A stretch of DNA of 64,000 nucleotides from Desertivirga brevis (GTDB taxonomy: Bacteria > Bacteroidota > Bacteroidia > Sphingobacteriales > Sphingobacteriaceae), in the NCBI RefSeq assembly GCF_017355835.1, contig NZ_JAFEWF010000006.1:434001-498000 (forward strand), read 5' to 3'. Shown here piece after piece: positions 25,412 through 35,785 of the stretch. The position numbers and the translations under genes are program-made. Numbering within the stretch: position 1 is the stretch's first letter; the number at the start of each line of letters is the position of its first letter. The notes beneath the pieces were generated by a model. The model was not told the DNA's origin. It was given only the letters and a program-made list of their open reading frames with translations, and made no database searches.

Positions 25412-26482
25412 ATGACCTTTGAAGCACTATATCTGCAAAATCAATTTATCCTTCTGGATTGTATCAGTGGAAGCAAAGCCTACAACCTGGCCCTTCCATC
25501 ATCCGATACCGATAAAAAGGGCGTCTTCATCTTACCCCAGGGGGAGTTGTTTGGCTTCGGGAAACCTCAGCAATTGAACAACGAGAGCAATGATGAGGTG
25601 TATTTCGAGCTGCGACGGTTTTTGGAACTTCTGTTAAAGAATAATCCGAATATACTGGAGCTATTAAGTACTCCAGAAGAATGCGTGATCTACAAACATC
25701 CGCTAATGGAGCTGATAAGGCCGGAACACTTTCTTTCAAAGCTTTGTCTGGATACGTTTGCAGGATATGCAACCAGCCAGATCAAAAAAGCCAAAGGACT
25801 TAACAAGAAGATCAATAAAGCCTTCGAATTGGAAAGAAAAAGTGTCCTTGACTTCTGCTACGTGGTGTACAGCAATGGCAGTGTTTCGCTTAAGGAATGG
25901 TTACAGGAACAGCAGTTCAGACAGGAAGAGTGCGGCCTCTCGAAATTGCAGCATTTTAAAGATGTGTATCTGCTGTATCATCAGAGTCAGCTGAAGCAGG
26001 GTGAAACATTTTACGGTATTGTTGCTGGACCAGGGTCCGCCGATGTACAATTAGCCACTGTTCCGAAAGGAATAGAACCTCTTGCTGTCATGAATTTCAA
26101 TAAAGATGCTTACTCAATTTATTGCAGGGAGTTCCGTGAGTACTGGGAGTGGGTGAGGAAACGTAACGAAGCCCGGTACCAAAGCACTTTATTTCATGGC
26201 AAAAGTTACGATGCTAAGAATATGATGCATACTTTCAGACTGCTGAATATGGCAGAAGAAATTGCACTTTACAAAGAAGTAAGGGTTAGTCGGGATGATC
26301 GTGATTTTCTTTTAAAGATTAGATCAGGGGAATTCGAATATGAGGAACTTATACAAATGGTAGAGGAAAAGATGGAGAAGATCAAAGTAGCGTATGAACA
26401 TTCGCAGTTGCCGTTAAAGCCGGATGAACAATATGCTGAATCCTTGTTAATTCAGTTAAGGGAATCGTTTTATAGGTTATAA
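25412..26482 (+). CDS. RlaP-like nucleotidyltransferase of RNA repair
   Basis: This is a DNA-polymerase-beta-type nucleotidyltransferase of 356 residues. The signature GSKAYN (residues 20-25) followed by the metal-binding pair Asp32/Asp34 in SSDTDKKG is at the N-terminus. The rest is helical, and an SLKEWLQ segment lies near the middle. This fits the RlaP family (predicted nucleotidyltransferases associated with RNA repair loci, proposed to rebuild or tag RNA 3' ends). Its place 60 bp after pnkp, within the island, supports that role. The actual nucleotide and RNA substrate are unknown. Confidence 0.8.
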   Translation: MTFEALYLQNQFILLDCISGSKAYNLALPSSDTDKKGVFILPQGELFGFGKPQQLNNESNDEVYFELRRFLELLLKNNPNILELLSTPEECVIYKHPLMELIRPEHFLSKLCLDTFAGYATSQIKKAKGLNKKINKAFELERKSVLDFCYVVYSNGSVSLKEWLQEQQFRQEECGLSKLQHFKDVYLLYHQSQLKQGETFYGIVAGPGSADVQLATVPKGIEPLAVMNFNKDAYSIYCREFREYWEWVRKRNEARYQSTLFHGKSYDAKNMMHTFRLLNMAEEIALYKEVRVSRDDRDFLLKIRSGEFEYEELIQMVEEKMEKIKVAYEHSQLPLKPDEQYAESLLIQLRESFYRL

Positions 26483-26581
26483 AGGAGATGAACATCAAGT
26501 TAATTCCCAAGACTAAGGAAATTAGGTACTGGATTCCCTTCACACTAAACTTTCTCATCCATTTACATCTTGTAATAGTAA

Positions 26582-27994
26582 ATGAATAAGGTTCTACTTG
26601 TCTTTTTCTTTATTTTTCAAGCCTCTCTGAAAGCGCAAAATGCCCATTTAACTTCCAATCCTGCTACACTTTTAAGTAACTATATTAAACACCAATCTTT
26701 ATCTGGCTCTGAGGAAATAGCAGGCAGATACTTTATGCATTTATGCAGACAAGTTGGTTTAAGTATTACTGATTTTAGTGCAGACGAGTCGTCCTTAAAC
26801 TTTGCAGCGTCCATATACCCGCTTAGTAGTAAAAAACCTAATATTATCCTGCTAAATCATATAGATGTTGTTCCCGCTCCTGATAGTGGCGGCCTGTGGA
26901 GGTATCCGCCCTTTTCGGGAACAATAGCCGACGGTAGTGTTTGGGGGCGCGGGGCAATTGACAACAAAGGCATGGCTATTATGCAATTATTAGCCGTAGC
27001 TGATTTAGTTAAGGAAGCTAAAACAAGAGGATTCGATCATAATATCACGATCTTAACCGTATCAGCGGAGGAGACAGGTGGAGTACTGGGAGCCAAATTT
27101 GTAACAGAGAAACATCTGGAGGAGTTAAATCCAGTGGTGGTATTGGGAGAAGGAGGGTCTGGAATTTCAAAGATCTTATCCTCTGATCCGAATACGAAAG
27201 TGTTCGGTATCGAGATAGATCAAAAGAACAGGCTCTGGCTGGAATTACAGTTGGCGGTTGCTTCTGCAGGTCATGGTGCAGTTCCTCCTCATGAATATAG
27301 CAACAAGTTAATGGTCAGGTCATTAAACAGGCTGGTGAAGCGGAATCCAAAAGTTGTAGTAACAAAGCCGGCGAATATGATGTTCCGCGAGCTTAGCAAG
27401 TATGAGGTTGGTACAAGACGATATGTTTTCAAGCACATGAACTTGTTTCGACCGGCATTAAATCTATTCTTTAGAAAAGATCCGCTGGTAAGGGCAACGT
27501 TAACGAATACGATTGCGATAACAAATATCTCCAATCCCGGCCGGGTTATTAATCAGATCCCTCAAAGCATTACGGTTACCTTAGACTGCCGTTTGCTTCC
27601 CGGAACTAACGAAGAAAAGTTTATACGATGGGTAAAAAGGCGCCTGGATGATGATGATATAGACATAAAATCATTAACCGTATTACAAAATGCCAAGTTC
27701 ACCAATACCAATAATGCTTTTTACGAAAAGCTTGAAACAGCCATAACCTCCGTATATCCTAATTCAGTAACTATTCCTATTGTCTTTCCAGCCTCCAATG
27801 ATAACAACTATTTCAGATTGAAGGGTATCCCGGCTTACGGAATCCTCCCTGCCCATTTAGATACAGAGCTTCTTAGTTCCTTACATAACATCAACGAGCG
27901 AATTCCTATAGAGGCTTTAGATAAGGGCATTGAAGTGTATACGGAATTTCTAAAAAGCGCCGTAGCTATGCCAGTAAATTTAACAGCAAGATAA
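26582..27994 (+). CDS. M20 family metallopeptidase, secreted
   Basis: This is a zinc carboxypeptidase-like enzyme of 470 residues with a signal peptide (about residues 1-18, ending LKAQ). The metal-site motifs are NHIDVVPAP, GRGAIDNKG and SAEETGG, giving the His, Asp and Glu-Glu of family M20. The dimerisation insert runs about residues 225-360 and a late His lies in PAHLDTE. The length fits the Gly-X carboxypeptidase/CPS1-like branch. It would trim peptides outside the cytoplasm. It is probably a single-gene unit, convergent with the next gene. Confidence 0.88.
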   Translation: MNKVLLVFFFIFQASLKAQNAHLTSNPATLLSNYIKHQSLSGSEEIAGRYFMHLCRQVGLSITDFSADESSLNFAASIYPLSSKKPNIILLNHIDVVPAPDSGGLWRYPPFSGTIADGSVWGRGAIDNKGMAIMQLLAVADLVKEAKTRGFDHNITILTVSAEETGGVLGAKFVTEKHLEELNPVVVLGEGGSGISKILSSDPNTKVFGIEIDQKNRLWLELQLAVASAGHGAVPPHEYSNKLMVRSLNRLVKRNPKVVVTKPANMMFRELSKYEVGTRRYVFKHMNLFRPALNLFFRKDPLVRATLTNTIAITNISNPGRVINQIPQSITVTLDCRLLPGTNEEKFIRWVKRRLDDDDIDIKSLTVLQNAKFTNTNNAFYEKLETAITSVYPNSVTIPIVFPASNDNNYFRLKGIPAYGILPAHLDTELLSSLHNINERIPIEALDKGIEVYTEFLKSAVAMPVNLTAR

Positions 27995-28024
27995 ATAACA
28001 GCGGGAAACACAAAAGAGGCCTCC

Positions 28025-29338
28025 TTAGGTCTTAAACACTCCAAGGTCTAAGGCAGCGTCGTTGCCACTCTGTTTATGGATCATTACCTTATCGATGCGT
28101 CTTTCATCCATATCCACTATCTCGAACACGAAGCCCTTCCATTCAATTTTCTCACCGGCAATTGGAATATGATTTAGATGTTGAAGGATTAATCCGGCCA
28201 GAGTTGAAAACCTGGTTTCATCCTCTTCCAAGGTGATATCCAAAAGGCGAAGCATTTCATAAAAGGAAAACTGGCCATCGGCCAACCACGAGTTTTCATC
28301 CCGTATGCTCATTTGATAACCCTCAGCAGAAGTAGTTGGAAGTCCTCCCACTAGTGCTGTGATCACATCGTCCATGGTGATCATGCCTTCTATAGATCCA
28401 TATTCATCGATAACAATGGCGATATCTAATCCTGCACCGTTCAATTGCTCCAGTAGATTATAAACAGCCATGTGTTCGTGAACATAAAGAGGCTTCTTTA
28501 TCAGTTTCTCGATAGAAACCATATTATTAATTTGCTCCTGAACAAAAATCTCTTTGATATCAATTACGCCTCGCAGGTTGTCGAGGCTCTTTTCCGCAAC
28601 CGGATAAACAGAGTGATTGTAATCTCTTATCCTGCTCCTTATCGTGTCGAGGTTATCGTTAACATCGAACCATATAATATCGGTGCGGTGGGTCATCAGT
28701 TCTGAAACCTTTCTGTCGCCTAATGCAAATACCCTTTGCACAATTCTCTGCTCAATTTCCTGAATTTCTCCTCTTTGAGTGCTTTCCTCAATGATTGATG
28801 TAATTTCCTCTTCCGAGGCCACTTCTACACCATTATCGGCAATTCCAAAAATTCGCAGGAACACGTCGTTAGACTTAGATAGAAGCCAGATAAATGGCTT
28901 AGTGACTTTGGATATGATGATCATCGCTCCAGCAACCAGAGAAGATACTTTTTCGGGAAAGCTAAGTCCAATTCTCTTCGGTAACAGTTCACCGAAAAGT
29001 ATAGAGAAGAAAGTGATAGTAATAACAACTACTAAAAGGGCGATGGTATCAGCGTAGGGTTTTAAGAATGCTACCCTGCTTATTGCCACTTCCGCATAGC
29101 TAGTTAAGTTTTCACCACTAAAAATACCGGTTAGAATGCCGATGATGGTGATCCCGATTTGTACAGTGGAGAGAAATGTATTCGGATTGCTCGCCAGATC
29201 TAAGGCCCGCCTAGCTCCGGCATCACCTCTTTTGGCCATGCTTTCAAGTTTGAATTTCTTTGCCGAGGCTAACGCAATCTCACTCATCGAGAAAATTCCG
29301 TTCAGTAAAATCAATACGATAATTATAAGTATTTCCAT
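28025..29338 (-). CDS. CNNM/CorC-HlyC family membrane protein with CBS pair
   Basis: This 437-residue membrane protein of the hemolysin C / CorC-like family has an N-terminal CNNM transmembrane domain (about residues 1-180, four helices with the SMSEIALASA segment). A CBS pair follows (about 205-330) and a C-terminal CorC_HlyC domain (about 345-425). The name hemolysin is historic. Family members are now linked to Mg2+/Co2+ transport. No operon partner is visible; the plus-strand M20 gene converges from the other side with 30 bp between stops. Confidence 0.88.
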   Translation of the reverse strand: MEILIIIVLILLNGIFSMSEIALASAKKFKLESMAKRGDAGARRALDLASNPNTFLSTVQIGITIIGILTGIFSGENLTSYAEVAISRVAFLKPYADTIALLVVVITITFFSILFGELLPKRIGLSFPEKVSSLVAGAMIIISKVTKPFIWLLSKSNDVFLRIFGIADNGVEVASEEEITSIIEESTQRGEIQEIEQRIVQRVFALGDRKVSELMTHRTDIIWFDVNDNLDTIRSRIRDYNHSVYPVAEKSLDNLRGVIDIKEIFVQEQINNMVSIEKLIKKPLYVHEHMAVYNLLEQLNGAGLDIAIVIDEYGSIEGMITMDDVITALVGGLPTTSAEGYQMSIRDENSWLADGQFSFYEMLRLLDITLEEDETRFSTLAGLILQHLNHIPIAGEKIEWKGFVFEIVDMDERRIDKVMIHKQSGNDAALDLGVFKT

Positions 29339-29775
29339 AGGTACCGATCCTAATACTCAATAAGGGTTAAGCGCACAGTTTGTTGTGAAAATGAGAGATT
29401 ATCGCTTTCAATAATGGCCTTTCTCCTGATACAGGAATTTTTTATGCAGCTAAATGAGTTTCGATCATAGGCCTTAAATAACCTGATGTTGTGTAGTCGA
29501 ATTGTGAACTCCGCGGTGTGTAACAAGGAGAGAGCCTTGTTCATTATATAGAAAACTAACTGCCTATCGTTATTGCTTTACTTCTTATTGTTGGCCCGTG
29601 GATATGGAAATCCATTGAAGCTCTGCTTTAGCAATTAATAATACTATAATCCAAACACAACAAGATAGTTTAATAAGGATGACTACCCCAGTTATGGGAT
29701 TTAATAATCGGCTTGGAACTTTGTTCATAAAATATAGTATTCCAAGGGCGGAATTTCAGCAATAGGCCGGGTATT
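29339..29775. other. Intergenic region, no gene recognised
   Basis: This is 437 bp between two minus-strand membrane-protein genes. The only open frame longer than 60 codons (29350-29544, minus) has no recognisable family and sits directly against the CorC-like start, so I take it as noise. It should hold the promoter of the 28025-29338 gene. Confidence 0.5.
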
Positions 29776-31005
29776 TTATTTCAAGGCTCTTACTACTTTT
29801 TCAAGACTCAACCCCTGGACAATTATTGAGAACAATACAACTATATAAGTTACAGACACTATCATGTCCCGCTGCATTCCCGAATTAAGTGAAAGCGCTA
29901 AGGCAATAGAGATTCCACCTCTTAGTCCTCCCCAGGTCATGATCAAAAAGGTTTTCTTAGGAAAGTCATATTTCAAACGAAAGAGAAAAGATGGAGTTAC
30001 CAGCGATATAAACCGACTAACGATCACAACCAGGATTGCGATTAACCCAATATACAGAAAAGACATTTCGAATGGGATAACTAATAGTTCAAGCCCTATT
30101 AATACAAATAGAATGGCATTAAATATTTCGTCTACCATTTCCCAAAATTTATGAACATAGTCGCTCGTTTCTTCCGACATTGCTTCTATTGTGCCTTTGT
30201 TTCCTATAAATAAACCCGCTATTACCATAGCTAAAGGTCCCGAAAAATGAAACATTGGTGCAAGCGAGATTCCTCCCATTACCATAGCCAGTGTTATCAA
30301 TACTTCGGTTTGGTAATGATCTATTTTTTTCAGCATAACAAATCCCAGATATCCCAATAATAATCCTAATGCTATCCCACCTAAAATCTCTTCTGCCAAC
30401 AGCACAATGATCTCTGAAGTTGATACTTCTGCAAAGCCCTCGCTGGCTATGTTAAATAGTGTCAGAAATACCACAACACCAACTCCATCATTAAAAAGAG
30501 ACTCGCCCGTTATCTTAGTTTCTATTGATTCTGAAATACCAGCCTTTTTTAAGATAGAGAGCACCGCTATCGGATCGGTAGGAGAAATGAGTGCACCAAA
30601 CAAAAGGCAATAGATAAAGTCAACCGGTTGGTACAAGAATGGAAGAATGATATAGGTGGGTCCAGCAACTAAGAACGTAGATATCAATATGCCTGCCGTA
30701 GCGTAAGTAAGGATGGGCCATTTTGCTTTTCGGAGTCTTTTAATATCCGTATGTAATGCCCCTGCAAAAAGCAGAAACCCTAGCATAAAATCTAAAAGAA
30801 AATCTGAAAAGTCGATCTGAACCATCAGATTTTTCACAAAACCTCCAACGGGTGAAGTTGCTCCTGCAAACAATAGCAAAAGCGACAACAGGAGGGATAA
30901 AACCATCAATCCTATTGTGGAGGGTAGTTTCAAAAATCGTATATTGATATATGCTAATACTGCCGACAACGTAATTATTAACGATATCAGTTTAAGAGTA
31001 TCCAT
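29776..31005 (-). CDS. Cation:proton antiporter (NhaP/CPA1 type)
   Basis: This is an integral membrane Na+(K+)/H+ antiporter of 409 residues with about 12 helices. The motif GALISPTDPIAVL and the later ETKITGESLFNDGVGVV segment, with the paired ND ion-binding residues, are characteristic of CPA1. LRGGISIALAL near the C-terminus is also typical. There is no cytoplasmic regulatory tail, so it is a short form. It works in pH and salt homeostasis. Confidence 0.92.
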   Translation of the reverse strand: MDTLKLISLIITLSAVLAYINIRFLKLPSTIGLMVLSLLLSLLLLFAGATSPVGGFVKNLMVQIDFSDFLLDFMLGFLLFAGALHTDIKRLRKAKWPILTYATAGILISTFLVAGPTYIILPFLYQPVDFIYCLLFGALISPTDPIAVLSILKKAGISESIETKITGESLFNDGVGVVVFLTLFNIASEGFAEVSTSEIIVLLAEEILGGIALGLLLGYLGFVMLKKIDHYQTEVLITLAMVMGGISLAPMFHFSGPLAMVIAGLFIGNKGTIEAMSEETSDYVHKFWEMVDEIFNAILFVLIGLELLVIPFEMSFLYIGLIAILVVIVSRFISLVTPSFLFRLKYDFPKKTFLIMTWGGLRGGISIALALSLNSGMQRDMIVSVTYIVVLFSIIVQGLSLEKVVRALK

Positions 31006-31090
31006 AGGTTATGTTTAACAGTGTTTATGAGAAAACGCACAGCTTTTAATTGCCAGGTTACTCAATCCTTTTCAGTAGCTGCAAAAGTTA

Positions 31091-32683
31091 TTAAAATAAA
31101 TGGGCGGCCACCTTTTTGTCATGCCCATAGATGTCGTCCCTGAAATTCAATTTTCCTGTAACATCAACCCATGATGTAAAATAGCTGATTAGAACGGGCA
31201 CCGGGTTGTTAAGTCCAACCCATTTTTCAGAACTAGCATGCATGGCGTCCTTGATATTTTTATCTGTCCAGGCCGATTGATCTTCTAACAGGTTCTTAGC
31301 CAAATCAAAGGGTTGAGCAACTCGTATACAACCATGGCTGAAAGCTCTTCTTGTTCGTTGAAACAGTCCTTTAGCTGGGGTATCATGTAGATAGATACTA
31401 TACCTGTTTGGGAATATAAACTTTACTCTTCCAAGGGCGTTCTTCCTTCCAGGTTTCTGCCGGATAAGAGGCAAACCGTTTCTCTCTCCGGAGACTTCCA
31501 TATTATGGCGGGCAAGGTAACCGGGGTTTCTTTCGACGGCAGGAAGAATTTCATTTCTTATAATGCTTCGCGGTATGTTCCAATAAGGACTAAAAACAAC
31601 ATGTTTTATTTGATCAGAGAAGACTACTGTCCGGTTAGCGGACTTCCCAACCACAACGTCCATACTTAAAACTTCATCGGTTCCCTCGTATACATGCAGT
31701 TTGAACTCTGGAATATTGACGACTACTCTTTTACCTTCGCCTTGTACAGGCATCCATCGCATTCGCTCCATATTAATTAACATGCGCTCAATCTTCTTTT
31801 CTAGAGGAATATTAAGGGTTCTGATTACGGCGGGACCAATAATCCCGTCATCGTCTAGCCCGTGTCTTCTTTGAAAACTAATCACTGCATCTTCGAAAAC
31901 AGCATCATAAACATTCGACCTGTCAACAAACTCCAAATCCCCCAAAACAAAAAGACGCTCCTTTAACACAAAAATTACAGCGGCAGAATCGCCCGGCTTA
32001 AGCACCTTCTTATTTCCCAGGGAAATCTGTGGCCATTCGCGTTTCGCCAGGTTTTGAAAACGAAGTAACTTTTCCCTCATCAATAAATACTGAGGATTAA
32101 CTGGCAGAAAACTTTCTGGTTCATTTCCACTATTTTCAACAAACTCATTCAGAGCTTTCAATGCGTTTACTTTTTTCCTGGGTATATGCCATTGCAGGCT
32201 CTTCGGGTTAACTTTGCCGGCGTAAGCACGCTCAATAAAATTGAGAAATAACCTGGTCAGCTGTAACTCCGTTAAGCTGAGTTCCTGATTATTCGCATTA
32301 AGCGAGCTGTTAAAAGACATCAAATAGTCTATCCGATCATGCAAAGCTGGCTGATAAAGGGAACTGTCGCCAGAATAGCTGACAAAATTTTCGTATAAGT
32401 TCCAAAAAGACTGGGTTTGCTCTGAAAGGCCCTCTTCGTTAAGCCAGGCATACTGGTAGTTCCTATTTGTATAAAACTGCCTGATATCAGCGGCTTTACT
32501 ACTTGCTATTTGTTGTGCGCGAATAAAATCCTCAAGAACCTGATTATTAATGTGAAGCCCTGTTACAGGATCTATTGCTGTTATTGCAGTATCCTGCAAC
32601 CCTGTTCCCAGGGATGTCTGGCCGTTACTGTTTGTTTTAAAGAATAAGAGGAGTAGAACAAATATTAAAAATGCGTTTCTCAT
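31091..32683 (-). CDS. L,D-transpeptidase (YcbB/LdtD-like), exported
   Basis: This is a periplasmic peptidoglycan cross-linking enzyme of 530 residues. The signal peptide is residues 1-21. A scaffold region follows, then a peptidoglycan-binding helical domain (about 225-290, FQRRHGLDDDGIIGPAV). The YkuD catalytic domain is about 320-480, with the active-site cysteine in SHGCIRVAQP. The layout and length match LdtD/YcbB, which makes 3-3 cross-links. It stands 85 bp upstream of the antiporter gene on the same strand. Confidence 0.92.
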   Translation of the reverse strand: MRNAFLIFVLLLLFFKTNSNGQTSLGTGLQDTAITAIDPVTGLHINNQVLEDFIRAQQIASSKAADIRQFYTNRNYQYAWLNEEGLSEQTQSFWNLYENFVSYSGDSSLYQPALHDRIDYLMSFNSSLNANNQELSLTELQLTRLFLNFIERAYAGKVNPKSLQWHIPRKKVNALKALNEFVENSGNEPESFLPVNPQYLLMREKLLRFQNLAKREWPQISLGNKKVLKPGDSAAVIFVLKERLFVLGDLEFVDRSNVYDAVFEDAVISFQRRHGLDDDGIIGPAVIRTLNIPLEKKIERMLINMERMRWMPVQGEGKRVVVNIPEFKLHVYEGTDEVLSMDVVVGKSANRTVVFSDQIKHVVFSPYWNIPRSIIRNEILPAVERNPGYLARHNMEVSGERNGLPLIRQKPGRKNALGRVKFIFPNRYSIYLHDTPAKGLFQRTRRAFSHGCIRVAQPFDLAKNLLEDQSAWTDKNIKDAMHASSEKWVGLNNPVPVLISYFTSWVDVTGKLNFRDDIYGHDKKVAAHLF

Positions 32684-32786
32684 AGCTTCTGAATAATAAC
32701 TATCAGAATTGAAATGGGTTAATAAGTCTGATAGCCTTTAAATATGACGAATGAACATGGAGACAAATTGTCTGTATATTATACGC

Positions 32787-32942
32787 TTATTCCAGTTTTT
32801 TATTCTTGTTATCCGTCATCCTGGTTAAAATGCCAGCTACGTGCTTGAACGTTTCTACAATTTCAGCTCTCTGTTCAAGCATCGGTTTCTCAGATTTTAT
32901 TGCTGATATTTTCTGATTTAACATCTCTAATTCTTCTTTCAA
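32787..32942 (-). CDS. Small coiled-coil protein, unknown
   Basis: This is a short frame of about 51 residues starting at a TTG at 32942, or at an ATG at 32924 giving 45 residues. It is almost wholly an amphipathic, charged helix (ELKEELEMLNQK, then MLEQRAEIVETF). It begins 24 bp after the stop of the YetF-like gene on the same strand, so it may be co-transcribed. The regular heptad-like pattern argues for real coding. There is no known family. Confidence 0.45.
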   Translation of the reverse strand: MKEELEMLNQKISAIKSEKPMLEQRAEIVETFKHVAGILTRMTDNKNKKLE

Positions 32943-32966
32943 TTCCGGAAACGATCACAAACTGCC

Positions 32967-33491
32967 TTATTCAATCCTTTTCACATTAGATAGGGGCGAA
33001 TCCTTATTAAACAGGCTACCCTCCTTAATAACAGTAAATTGCCCGTTAGATTCCATAACAACGGCCTCTACGTTTTCAATAGATGTCACGCCGTTACTTA
33101 TTAATATTGACCTAACCTCTGCTTCTGTTACTCTTTCCTTTTTTAAAGCCTCTCTAAGAAAACTTCCTTTATAAAATAGGAGGGTTGGTTCAGAACTGAT
33201 CAATTTGGAGAACTTAGTTGATTTGACCGACAAGGTTGCCAGAACGTATTGTAGAGAAATTAAAAGAGCGAGGGCCAGTACACCATCGGCCAGTGCAACA
33301 TCCTTGCTAAGCAAGACGGTGGCCAACGTAGAACCCAAGGCAACTGTCACAATAAAATCGAATTCCTTCATCTGTGATAGGGTCCTCTTTCCAGAGATCC
33401 GTAGCATAAATATTAACGCGAAGTATGCCAGTATCCCTACTGCCAAGGTTCTCCAGATACTTGTCCAGTTGTCAAAGAATATATTTTCCAT
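32967..33491 (-). CDS. DUF421/YetF family membrane protein
   Basis: This is a 174-residue protein from the ATG at 33491; an upstream frame start adds twelve residues of poor quality. Three N-terminal helices (about residues 8-90) include the conserved RISGKRTLSQMKEFDFIVTVALGS. A soluble DUF421 domain follows (about 95-165) with LFYKG and VEAVVMESNG. YetF-like proteins in spore formers affect germination; in this phylum the role is unknown. Confidence 0.85.
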   Translation of the reverse strand: MENIFFDNWTSIWRTLAVGILAYFALIFMLRISGKRTLSQMKEFDFIVTVALGSTLATVLLSKDVALADGVLALALLISLQYVLATLSVKSTKFSKLISSEPTLLFYKGSFLREALKKERVTEAEVRSILISNGVTSIENVEAVVMESNGQFTVIKEGSLFNKDSPLSNVKRIE

Positions 33492-33516
33492 AGTAAGGGC
33501 TAGCTGTGGGGTGTGG

Positions 33517-33557
33517 AAAAAAGACACGGGTGTTGTTAGATTACCCGTGTCCTTTTT
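33517..33557 (-). terminator. Terminator between the catalase and YetF-like genes
   Basis: A GACACGGG arm (33523-33530) pairs with CCCGTGTC (33544-33551). On the minus strand it is followed by a run of six T, and on the plus strand by five, so it is strong in either sense. It lies 9 bp past the catalase stop and ends that transcript. Confidence 0.8.
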
Positions 33558-33559
33558 GC

Positions 33560-35785
33560 TTATGCAGGAACCATATCTTTTTCTTCCCGCATCCAGAACC
33601 GGTGCTGGGCTATGGCATTCGAAAAAGTTTCCATAAAAGAACGGGTGTCTGTTGCACCACGAACAGAGAGAACTCCTTTGTCTTTCTTTAAAGTATTAGT
33701 TGAATCGGGAGCGCAAATTTCAACCCCGCTTATGCTTGATTCTGAGAGCAAGTTTACCCCTTCATCTAAGGCAGCAATAGGTTTGCAGTGTTTAAAGGCT
33801 TCATTAATAAAATGTAATGCATCACCTTGTTTTTTCAGCGAATCTACACTTGCTTGTCCTCCGGGAACAAAAACTGCATCGTACATTATGGAACCTGTGG
33901 TGATATAACTTTTGTCAACGTCAATTTCCTGCCCCTCCATGCTCTTTAACTTTCCTTTAAACATGGAAACAATAGTAACCTGAGCTCCTTTCTGGGTAAG
34001 CACTTCTTTCAAAGCACTCACTTGGCCAAAGTTAAAACCGTTATCTGCCAGCACTGCAACTTTTCTGCTTTTGATGCTATCTGATTTTTTGTTCTTTTCC
34101 ATACTAACAGCTGCCGATTCCTCCACCGATTTTCCAGGTGTCACAGCATGTTCAACCTTATCCTTCAACAACTCGCCAGCATCCTGAACCTTGCTCACGA
34201 GGTCACCAGAAGGAGGTTCAATACCAATTCCCATAGCAGCCTGGCTGGCAAGTTCATGACTAATATTATTGAATATGTCATAGATCACTCTATGCCTTAC
34301 CTCTTTCGAGTCAACCTTGCCAAGTTCAAAATGTGCCGCCTGGATAATGTGCTTTTTCTCGATCTGGGTCATGCTGTTCCAGAACATACGTGCTTGCGAG
34401 AAATGGTCATTGAAGCTTTCGCTTCTTTGCCTGATCTTTACGCCATCCACTTTTTCCTGGTAATGCACGTAGCCTCCCTCTTCTTCAGAAGCCATTTTAG
34501 GGTGGCCTCCTCCAAGAGAATTGGGGAAATAGTTAGCTTTACCCTTATTAATGGTTTGTTTCATAAAACCAGCTCCATGGAAGTTATGAACCGGACAAAC
34601 CGGCCGGTTGATCGGAACTTCAGTAAAGTTCTTACTGCTAAAGCGATTGATCTGGGTGTCGAGGTAGGAGAACAATCTTCCTTGTAGCAGAGGATCATTC
34701 GTAAAGTCAATACCCGGCACTACATTACCTGGATGGAAAGCTACCTGTTCAGTCTCTGCAAAGAAGTTATCCGGATTACGGTTCAAAACCATTTTTCCTA
34801 CTCGTTTCAAAGGCACAAGTTCTTCAGGTATTATTTTAGTTGCATCAAGCAGATCAAAATCGAACTTGTGTTCATCCTCTTCCTCCACGATCTGCACACC
34901 CAGTTCAAACTCTGGGTAATGACCCATCTCAATTGACTCCCACAGATCTCTCCGCAACCAGTCGGGATCCTTTCCCGCAAGCTTTTGGGCTTCATCCCAT
35001 ACAAGCGAATGAACTCCCAGTAGCGGACGCCAGTGAAATTTAACAAAACGTCCTTTACCTTGCGCATTAACAAAGCGAAACGTATGTACCCCAAATCCCT
35101 CCATCATACGGAAACTGCGCGGAATTGCCCTGTCTGAAAGAACCCAAAGCAACATGTGAGCACTTTCTGGCATCAATGAGGCAAAGTCCCAAAAGGTATC
35201 ATGAGCGGCAGATGCCTGGGGCATCTCATTGTCTGGCATGGGCTTAATTGCATGTACAAGATCGATAAATTTAATTCCGTCCTGAATAAAAAATACAGGG
35301 ATATTATTGCCAACCAGGTCATAATTTCCCTCTTCTGTATAAAATTTAGTAGCAAATCCCCTTACATCTCTAACAGTATCTGCTGAGCCGCGTGAACCTA
35401 CTACTGTTGAAAATCGCACAAATACCGGAGTTCTGATATTGGGATCCTGAAGAAATTTGGCTTTAGTTAGTTCAGCCATTGATTCATACACCTGAAAGTA
35501 CCCATGCGCTGCAGAACCTCTTGCATGAACAACCCGTTCAGGAATAGACTCGTGATCAAGGTGAGTGATCCTTTCGCGAAAAACAAAATCCTCCATTAAA
35601 GTAGGGCCTCTTGATCCGGCGGTAAGAGAATTATCAACGTCGCTCACTTTCACTCCTTGGTCGGTTGTCATGAATTGTCCAGAGGAATCTTCGCGGAAGT
35701 GTTCCAGTTGATTGTTTTTTGCCTGCTCATCCACTTTAGATGTCGAAGAGTTCTCCGCATTTTGGTCTTGTTTTTTTATTTCCAT
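33560..35785 (-). CDS. katE: Large-subunit catalase HPII (KatE-type) with C-terminal DJ-1/PfpI domain
   Basis: This is a monofunctional haem catalase, clade 2, of 741 residues from the ATG at 35785; an earlier frame start adds a hydrophobic leader not expected in a cytoplasmic enzyme. The catalytic His87 is in [13 protein letters not shown], and the haem-ligand Tyr is in RLFSYLDTQ. The C-terminal flavodoxin/DJ-1-like domain (about 590-735) begins at [16 protein letters not shown]. It removes hydrogen peroxide, commonly in stationary phase or stress. It is followed by a terminator. Confidence 0.95.
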   Translation of the reverse strand: MEIKKQDQNAENSSTSKVDEQAKNNQLEHFREDSSGQFMTTDQGVKVSDVDNSLTAGSRGPTLMEDFVFRERITHLDHESIPERVVHARGSAAHGYFQVYESMAELTKAKFLQDPNIRTPVFVRFSTVVGSRGSADTVRDVRGFATKFYTEEGNYDLVGNNIPVFFIQDGIKFIDLVHAIKPMPDNEMPQASAAHDTFWDFASLMPESAHMLLWVLSDRAIPRSFRMMEGFGVHTFRFVNAQGKGRFVKFHWRPLLGVHSLVWDEAQKLAGKDPDWLRRDLWESIEMGHYPEFELGVQIVEEEDEHKFDFDLLDATKIIPEELVPLKRVGKMVLNRNPDNFFAETEQVAFHPGNVVPGIDFTNDPLLQGRLFSYLDTQINRFSSKNFTEVPINRPVCPVHNFHGAGFMKQTINKGKANYFPNSLGGGHPKMASEEEGGYVHYQEKVDGVKIRQRSESFNDHFSQARMFWNSMTQIEKKHIIQAAHFELGKVDSKEVRHRVIYDIFNNISHELASQAAMGIGIEPPSGDLVSKVQDAGELLKDKVEHAVTPGKSVEESAAVSMEKNKKSDSIKSRKVAVLADNGFNFGQVSALKEVLTQKGAQVTIVSMFKGKLKSMEGQEIDVDKSYITTGSIMYDAVFVPGGQASVDSLKKQGDALHFINEAFKHCKPIAALDEGVNLLSESSISGVEICAPDSTNTLKKDKGVLSVRGATDTRSFMETFSNAIAQHRFWMREEKDMVPA

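Noticed and set aside
29350..29544. 64-codon minus-strand frame next to the CorC-like gene
   Set aside because: No recognisable family and low-complexity composition. Likely chance frame in the promoter region.
33205..33636. 143-codon plus-strand frame opposite the YetF-like and catalase genes
   Set aside because: It lies antisense to well-supported coding regions and has no domain of its own.
34148..34687. 179-codon plus-strand frame antisense to catalase
   Set aside because: It is a shadow of the catalase gene; the minus-strand protein carries all catalase motifs.
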